A stretch of DNA of 9,838 nucleotides from Gammaproteobacteria bacterium (GTDB taxonomy: Bacteria > Pseudomonadota > Gammaproteobacteria > GCA-001735895). This document shows, in pieces, positions 6,614 through 9,838 of the stretch. Where the stretch lies: the NCBI GenBank assembly GCA_029288195.1, contig JARFPR010000332.1:1-9838 (forward strand). Reading direction: 5' to 3'. The translations under genes were made by a program, and so were the position numbers. The notes beneath the pieces are model-generated. The model was not told the origin of the DNA and ran no database searches. It was given only the letters and a program-made list of their open reading frames with translations. Each line of letters starts with the position of its first letter. Position 1 is the stretch's first letter.

Positions 6614-6647
6614 AAGACCTATAAAAAGCTTCGCTATTTGTACAAAT
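6614..6647 (-). promoter_or_regulatory. Putative promoter/operator for the Rieske-MBL pair
   Basis: A perfect 12-bp palindrome, ATTTGTACAAAT (6636-6647), lies 66 bp upstream of the Rieske start. Read leftward it overlaps a possible -35 (TTGTAC), followed after 16 bp by a -10-like TATAGG. That -10 is part of TTATAGGTCTT (6614-6624), an 11-base motif that recurs upstream of suyA. An alternative promoter, TCGACA-N18-TATTGT (6610-6581), would leave almost no leader. The palindrome and the repeat are seen; promoter and operator roles are inferred. Confidence 0.35.
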
Positions 6648-6682
6648 CGTTGTTACCGGAGTTTGTTATCGAATATCGAATT

Positions 6683-6699
6683 CAGGCCATTCCGGCCTG
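6683..6699 (-). terminator. Small hairpin between hpsN and the Rieske gene
   Basis: CAGGCC (6683-6688), loop ATTCC, GGCCTG (6694-6699) form a perfect 6-bp GC-rich stem about 85 bp past the hpsN stop. No T tract follows on either strand, so intrinsic termination is doubtful. It may only slow transcription or stabilise the hpsN mRNA 3' end. Confidence 0.25.
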
Positions 6700-6783
6700 T
6701 TCAAACGCGAGTGGTAAAAGTATTTTTGTAGGTTCTCTATCTAAACAGCTGAGTTAAATGTAGTTGCTAGCAATGGAAATCGG

Positions 6784-8085
6784 TTACGGCTCCAGCCTGA
6801 AGGTTTCAACCGGAAAAGACTTGTGCAGGCGATCGTCGCCGGTCCGAGCATGCGCCTCCATTCCCTCGAGGCGTGAAATTCTGGCAGCTGCGGCAGCGAC
6901 TTCGCGGTTGGCTTCACGGCTCATCCGTTGCGTGGTTACGGTTTTGATGAACTTGCCTGCATACAGGCCGCCGGTATAACGTCCCGCGCCCTTGGTTGGC
7001 AGTATGTGGTTAGTACCGGAGCACTTGTCGCCAAAGGCCACCGTCGTCTCTTCACCTACGAACAGTGAACCATAATTACGCAGGCGATCGACCCACCAGT
7101 CCAGGTCTTCAGCCTGCACTTCAAGGTGTTCGGCAGCGTACTGATCACTGATTTGGGCCATTTCCTCGCGATCCGAGCAAAGAATAACTTCACCGTAATC
7201 AGGCCAGGAGCCTTCAGCCGCGGTGCGCGCGGTATCCGGTAATTTTGCGATAAATTCCGGCATGATTTCCAGCACCTTGTTACCGAGGTCGCGGTCGGTA
7301 GTGAACAACCAGCAGGGTGAATCCAGACCATGTTCGGCCTGACCGACCAGGTCGCTGGCGACGATAACGGGGTCTGCGGTTTTGTCTGCAATAATGGCGA
7401 TTTCCGTAGGGCCCGCAAAAAGGTCAATGCCAACGCGCCCGAACAGCATACGTTTCGCTTCGGCGACGAAGCGATTTCCCGGTCCGACCAAGATATCCGC
7501 CGCATGTCCGGTAAACAGGCCGAAGGCCATCGCGGCAATACCCTGAACTCCGCCCATTGCCAGAATGGTATCGGCACCACAGAGATTGGCGGTGTAAATA
7601 ATCGCCGGATTGACGCCTTCTCCCGGTTTTGGCGGTGAGCATGCGATGACATGATCAACACCGGCAGCCTTGGCAGTCGCAACCGACATCACGGCAGAGG
7701 CCACGTGCGCATAACGCCCACCCGGTACATAACAACCCGCCGTTTGAACCGGTATTTGTTTCTGCCCTGCAAACAAACCCGGGGAGAGCTCTACTTCGAA
7801 GTCAACCAGTGCTGCTCTTTGTTTTTCGGCGAAGCCACGCACCCGGTCATAGGAAAACTGGATATCGTCTTTCACCTGTTGGGAAACCTTGGCCGATGCG
7901 GCTGCAATCTCTTCCTCGGTGACAACGACGTTACCGCTATAGTTGTCCAGCTTTTCAGCGTATTCGATGGCCTTCTCCTCGCCGCCAGCCTCGATCTCCG
8001 CCAGCATTTGCGCCACGATTTTACGCGTATCGTCTTCGCCTGTAGTGGCCGATTTATCTGCTTTTTTCAGGTACTCAATGGTCAT
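6784..8085 (-). CDS. hpsN: Sulfopropanediol 3-dehydrogenase (HpsN), histidinol-dehydrogenase superfamily
   Basis: A 433-residue NAD-dependent, zinc-containing dehydrogenase of the HisD superfamily. Conserved positions match HisD: zinc ligands Q249 and H252 (VGQAEHG), D353 (FGDKCSGTNH) and H412 (MEAHAR), plus the catalytic pair E319-H320 (YAAEHLEV). No his genes are nearby; instead it follows suyA and suyB by 39 bp on the same strand. HpsN oxidises (R)-2,3-dihydroxypropane-1-sulfonate (DHPS) in two steps to (R)-sulfolactate, the substrate of SuyAB. The start ATG is preceded by a modest GAG. Superfamily membership is certain; the HpsN role over HisD rests on the operon context and overall similarity as recalled. 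HpsO/HpsP, needed for the (S) enantiomer, and any transporter are not in the window. Confidence 0.9.
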   Translation of the reverse strand: MTIEYLKKADKSATTGEDDTRKIVAQMLAEIEAGGEEKAIEYAEKLDNYSGNVVVTEEEIAAASAKVSQQVKDDIQFSYDRVRGFAEKQRAALVDFEVELSPGLFAGQKQIPVQTAGCYVPGGRYAHVASAVMSVATAKAAGVDHVIACSPPKPGEGVNPAIIYTANLCGADTILAMGGVQGIAAMAFGLFTGHAADILVGPGNRFVAEAKRMLFGRVGIDLFAGPTEIAIIADKTADPVIVASDLVGQAEHGLDSPCWLFTTDRDLGNKVLEIMPEFIAKLPDTARTAAEGSWPDYGEVILCSDREEMAQISDQYAAEHLEVQAEDLDWWVDRLRNYGSLFVGEETTVAFGDKCSGTNHILPTKGAGRYTGGLYAGKFIKTVTTQRMSREANREVAAAAARISRLEGMEAHARTGDDRLHKSFPVETFRLEP

Positions 8086-8124
8086 AAAATATATCTCGAA
8101 ATTAGTGTTTAACCTGGTTCAGTA

Positions 8125-9300
8125 TTACGCGCTTTCATACAGACGGGTAAGTACGAATTCCCGGTGCCCCAGGGCCTCAGCCGCTGTGAGGCGCCCGTTG
8201 GCGGTACGAAACATTGATTCAAGCAGCTTGTCGCCAGCCTCGCCCGGGGTCATCTCCTTACGCAGTAAGCCTGAAACATCAACATCGACATGTTCACTCA
8301 TGGTACGAACCGTGCGTGGATTGGCACATATCTTGATAACCGGGAGGATCGGATTGCCGATGATATTGCCCTGTCCGGTGGGGAAAAAATGAACGACGTA
8401 ACCTGCTGCTGCAGCCAGGGTTACCATTTCAGCCGCGGCAGACGACGAGTCCATAAACCATAAACCGGGACCTGTCGGCGCTTCTGCTTTATCCAGCACG
8501 CCGTCGACCATGCACTCTCTGCCAATCTTTTGTATGTTACCGAGCGCCTTTTCTTCGATGGTCGTCAGGCCGCCTTCGATGTTGCCCTTGGTAGGCTGGG
8601 AATCAGACAGGTCAGAAGTCTTAAAACGTTCTATCAAATCCTGGTAACGATTGAACATGAACATGAAACGCTCGCGAACTTCGTCGTTGCGGCAACGCTC
8701 GGCGACGAGATGCTCACCACCTGTGATTTCGGAAGTCTCGCCAAACAGCAGGGTTGCGCCATGCGGGTACAACTTATCGAACGCATTGCCGACCGTTGGA
8801 TTTGATCCACAGCCCGAGGTGGTATCGGATTCGCCACATTTGGTGGAAACCCAGAGCTCGCCCATCGGAGCCTCTTCACGCGTTAATTCAGAAGCCCACT
8901 GTGCGTATTCCTTTGCTACCTTGGACGCTTCCATAATGGTTTCATGGTCGCCGTGCTGCTCGATGCCAAAACCGGTTACCGGCTTGCCGGTTGCCGCGAT
9001 GCCATCGACAATTTTTTGGGTCCAGCCATTTTCGATACCAATTACAACGACGGCCGCAACATTGGGGTTGGAACCGGTGCCGATCAAGGTGCGAAAGTGC
9101 AACTCGAGGTCTTCACCAAACTGCAGCCGTCCATAGGGATGGGGCAGGGCCATGGTACCTGATATGTTATTCGCAACCGCTTCGCATGCGGCATTCGAAA
9201 GGTCGTCAACCGGCAGGATTATGACGTGATTACGAACACCTACACGACCGTTTTCGCGGCGATAGCCTGAAAACGTTGCCGTACTGAGATCTTGGGACAT
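8125..9300 (-). CDS. suyB: (R)-sulfolactate sulfo-lyase large subunit (SuyB)
   Basis: A 391-residue protein of the UxaA/altronate dehydratase family, catalytic subunit type. It splits (R)-sulfolactate into pyruvate and sulfite together with SuyA. Typical stretches are GYRRENGRVGVRNHVIILPVDD (11-33), ALPHPYGRLQFGEDLELHFR (51-70), STKCGESDTTSG (152-163, C155 a candidate metal or active-site ligand), DSQPTKGNIEGGLTTIEEKALG (233-254) and TANGRLTAAEALGHREF (366-382). These agree closely with known SuyB sequences as I recall them, and better than with altronate dehydratases. The protein is cytosolic and of normal length. A GGAGA lies before the ATG. The gene is 44 bp after suyA and 39 bp before hpsN, consistent with one transcript. 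Sulfite disposal genes are not seen here. Confidence 0.93.
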   Translation of the reverse strand: MSQDLSTATFSGYRRENGRVGVRNHVIILPVDDLSNAACEAVANNISGTMALPHPYGRLQFGEDLELHFRTLIGTGSNPNVAAVVVIGIENGWTQKIVDGIAATGKPVTGFGIEQHGDHETIMEASKVAKEYAQWASELTREEAPMGELWVSTKCGESDTTSGCGSNPTVGNAFDKLYPHGATLLFGETSEITGGEHLVAERCRNDEVRERFMFMFNRYQDLIERFKTSDLSDSQPTKGNIEGGLTTIEEKALGNIQKIGRECMVDGVLDKAEAPTGPGLWFMDSSSAAAEMVTLAAAAGYVVHFFPTGQGNIIGNPILPVIKICANPRTVRTMSEHVDVDVSGLLRKEMTPGEAGDKLLESMFRTANGRLTAAEALGHREFVLTRLYESA

Positions 9301-9344
9301 TTTTTAATTCTCCAGAAAGGGATTGTTGAACTATTGTTTGCCGA

Positions 9345-9626
9345 TTACCAGCGCTTGGTCTTGATATTGTGAACATGGGCATGTTCACCGGTACCGATAT
9401 CCGCGACGACCTTGCCGATATCCGTGCCGTACTTGATTACGGTATCGCCTTCATTCATCGGTTTTATCGCAAGCTTGTGTCCGATCGGTATATCGTTGGC
9501 CGCCTTGAATTTTATATCGATATCCTGATCCATTACCCAGCCGGTTAATTCCTCTCCGGCTTTCACACCCTCGACTACGACAACTCCGACACTGTCCCCT
9601 TCGTCATGTACTACGAAATCAATCAT
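9345..9626 (-). CDS. suyA: (R)-sulfolactate sulfo-lyase small subunit (SuyA)
   Basis: A 93-residue small subunit with a SAF-type domain, as found at the N-terminus of altronate dehydratases. It starts MIDFVVHDEGDSVGVVVVEG, then GWVMDQDIDIKF, DIPIGHKLAIKP (45-56), VIKYGTDIGKVVADI (63-77) and the terminal GEHAHVHNIKTKRW (80-93). These match SuyA as recalled. The paired suyB immediately downstream supports the call. It is thought to assist the SuyB active site in cleaving sulfolactate to pyruvate and sulfite. A strong Shine-Dalgarno (GGAGAG) stands just before the ATG. It is the first gene of the - strand operon suyA-suyB-hpsN, directly behind a region with three perfect inverted repeats. Confidence 0.93.
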   Translation of the reverse strand: MIDFVVHDEGDSVGVVVVEGVKAGEELTGWVMDQDIDIKFKAANDIPIGHKLAIKPMNEGDTVIKYGTDIGKVVADIGTGEHAHVHNIKTKRW

Positions 9627-9667
9627 TTTTACTCTCCGGAATATTGAAAAACACGCCTGTATCCAGC

Positions 9668-9698
9668 GCTATAATGAGACCCTACGCCTCATTATAGC
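9668..9698. promoter_or_regulatory. 31-bp inverted repeat upstream of suyA (putative operator)
   Basis: Arms GCTATAATGAG (9668-9678) and CTCATTATAGC (9688-9698) are perfect 11-bp inverted copies separated by 9 bp, 42 bp upstream of suyA. On the - strand each arm has a -10-like core (TATAAT in the upstream arm). A possible promoter TTGACT (9702-9707)-N17-TAGGGT (9679-9684) would have its -10 in the spacer between the arms. Without a T tract it is more likely an operator than a terminator. The regulator is not in the window. Confidence 0.5.
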
Positions 9699-9709
9699 TT
9701 TAGTCAAGT

Positions 9710-9725
9710 GGTCTTATCTAAGACC
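9710..9725. promoter_or_regulatory. 16-bp inverted repeat GGTCTTA-TC-TAAGACC upstream of suyA
   Basis: GGTCTTA (9710-9716) and TAAGACC (9719-9725) are perfect inverted copies with a 2-bp centre. The half-site extended to TGGTCTTAT (9709-9717) recurs at 9828-9836, and AAGACCTATAA (9720-9730) recurs at 6614-6624 upstream of the Rieske gene. GGT...ACC dyads of this size are typical of dimeric repressors such as some FadR-type GntR proteins, but the regulator cannot be named. It lies just upstream of the TTGACT candidate -35. Confidence 0.5.
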
Positions 9726-9743
9726 TATAAGTCCATTTTAATT

Positions 9744-9763
9744 TTTAAATTATTGAATTTAAA
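9744..9763. promoter_or_regulatory. AT-only-armed inverted repeat in the suyA upstream region
   Basis: TTTAAATT (9744-9751), spacer ATTG, AATTTAAA (9756-9763) is a perfect 8-4-8 dyad inside a very AT-rich tract. It may be a regulator or nucleoid-protein site, or part of the promoter of a gene beyond the right edge. AT-rich palindromes also arise easily by chance, so the support is weak. Confidence 0.3.
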
Positions 9764-9838
9764 CGAATTAATCGGTCTCCAGTTTAATTTTCGACTGTAA
9801 CTCGATTTTCCCAGTTGTTTTTTGCCATGGTCTTATAT

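Noticed and set aside
6784..8085. Histidine biosynthesis hisD
   Set aside because: Zinc and catalytic residues are shared with HisD, but there are no his genes nearby and the gene follows suyAB, the standard setting for hpsN.
7651..8112. 153-residue + strand frame antisense to hpsN
   Set aside because: A shadow of the hpsN coding sequence with no recognisable domain; the - strand frame has full active-site conservation.
8651..9136. 161-residue + strand frame antisense to suyB
   Set aside because: Low-complexity, Ser/Pro-rich shadow of suyB codons; not a real gene.
8125..9626. Altronate or galactarate dehydratase (uxaA/garD)
   Set aside because: Same family, but the split small and large subunits and the motifs match SuyA/SuyB, and no hexuronate genes are present.
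9691..9707. TTGACT and TATAAT on the - strand as one promoter
   Set aside because: They are only 5 bp apart, far too close; TATAAT would need another -35, and TTGACT pairs better with TAGGGT at 17 bp.
9827..9838. Start of a divergent gene (ATG at 9827)
   Set aside because: Only four codons are visible and there is no Shine-Dalgarno before it; it cannot be supported.

Overview
The window looks like chromosomal DNA from a gammaproteobacterium, probably marine. This rests on the protein families present (a MoxR/DUF58/DUF4350 operon, a CspA-type protein, a gammaproteobacterial-looking sulfonate cluster), moderate GC content and tightly packed operons. No species can be assigned from sequence alone. 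I see no tRNA, rRNA, IS element, CRISPR array or phage gene.

Left part, + strand (1-3327): the 3' end of a DUF4350 gene, a MoxR-family AAA+ ATPase and a DUF58 membrane protein form one operon joined by two ATGA overlaps. This is the common MoxR-DUF58-DUF4350 module, a putative chaperone and envelope-protein maturation unit. A TerB-like gene follows behind its own promoter region, which carries a perfect FNR/Anr-type box (TTGAT-N4-ATCAA) about 41.5 bp upstream of a predicted start site.

Middle, - strand (3340-4465): a small DsrE-like protein with a CxxCC cysteine cluster and a CspA-type cold-shock protein. The cold-shock gene has a long, structured, gene-free leader. A 9-bp-stem hairpin separates the converging TerB-like and DsrE-like genes.

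Right part, - strand (4466-9838): a sulfonate-catabolism region. In transcription order it holds suyA and suyB (the two subunits of (R)-sulfolactate sulfo-lyase), hpsN (sulfopropanediol 3-dehydrogenase), then, after a 213-bp gap, a Rieske non-haem iron oxygenase alpha subunit and an exported metallo-beta-lactamase-fold protein. HpsN plus SuyAB are enough to turn (R)-2,3-dihydroxypropane-1-sulfonate (DHPS) into (R)-sulfolactate and then pyruvate plus sulfite. The Rieske protein has a Glu where the classical bridging Asp sits, as in the quaternary-amine oxygenase CntA. The MBL protein lacks both histidines of the HxH part of its first metal motif.

Upstream of suyA there are three perfect inverted repeats within about 100 bp. 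An 11-base motif from this region recurs upstream of the Rieske gene, which suggests that the DHPS operon and the Rieske/MBL pair share a regulator. The most interesting hypothesis is that the Rieske/MBL pair is an uncharacterised peripheral module feeding a substrate into DHPS or sulfonate catabolism. This is inference only.
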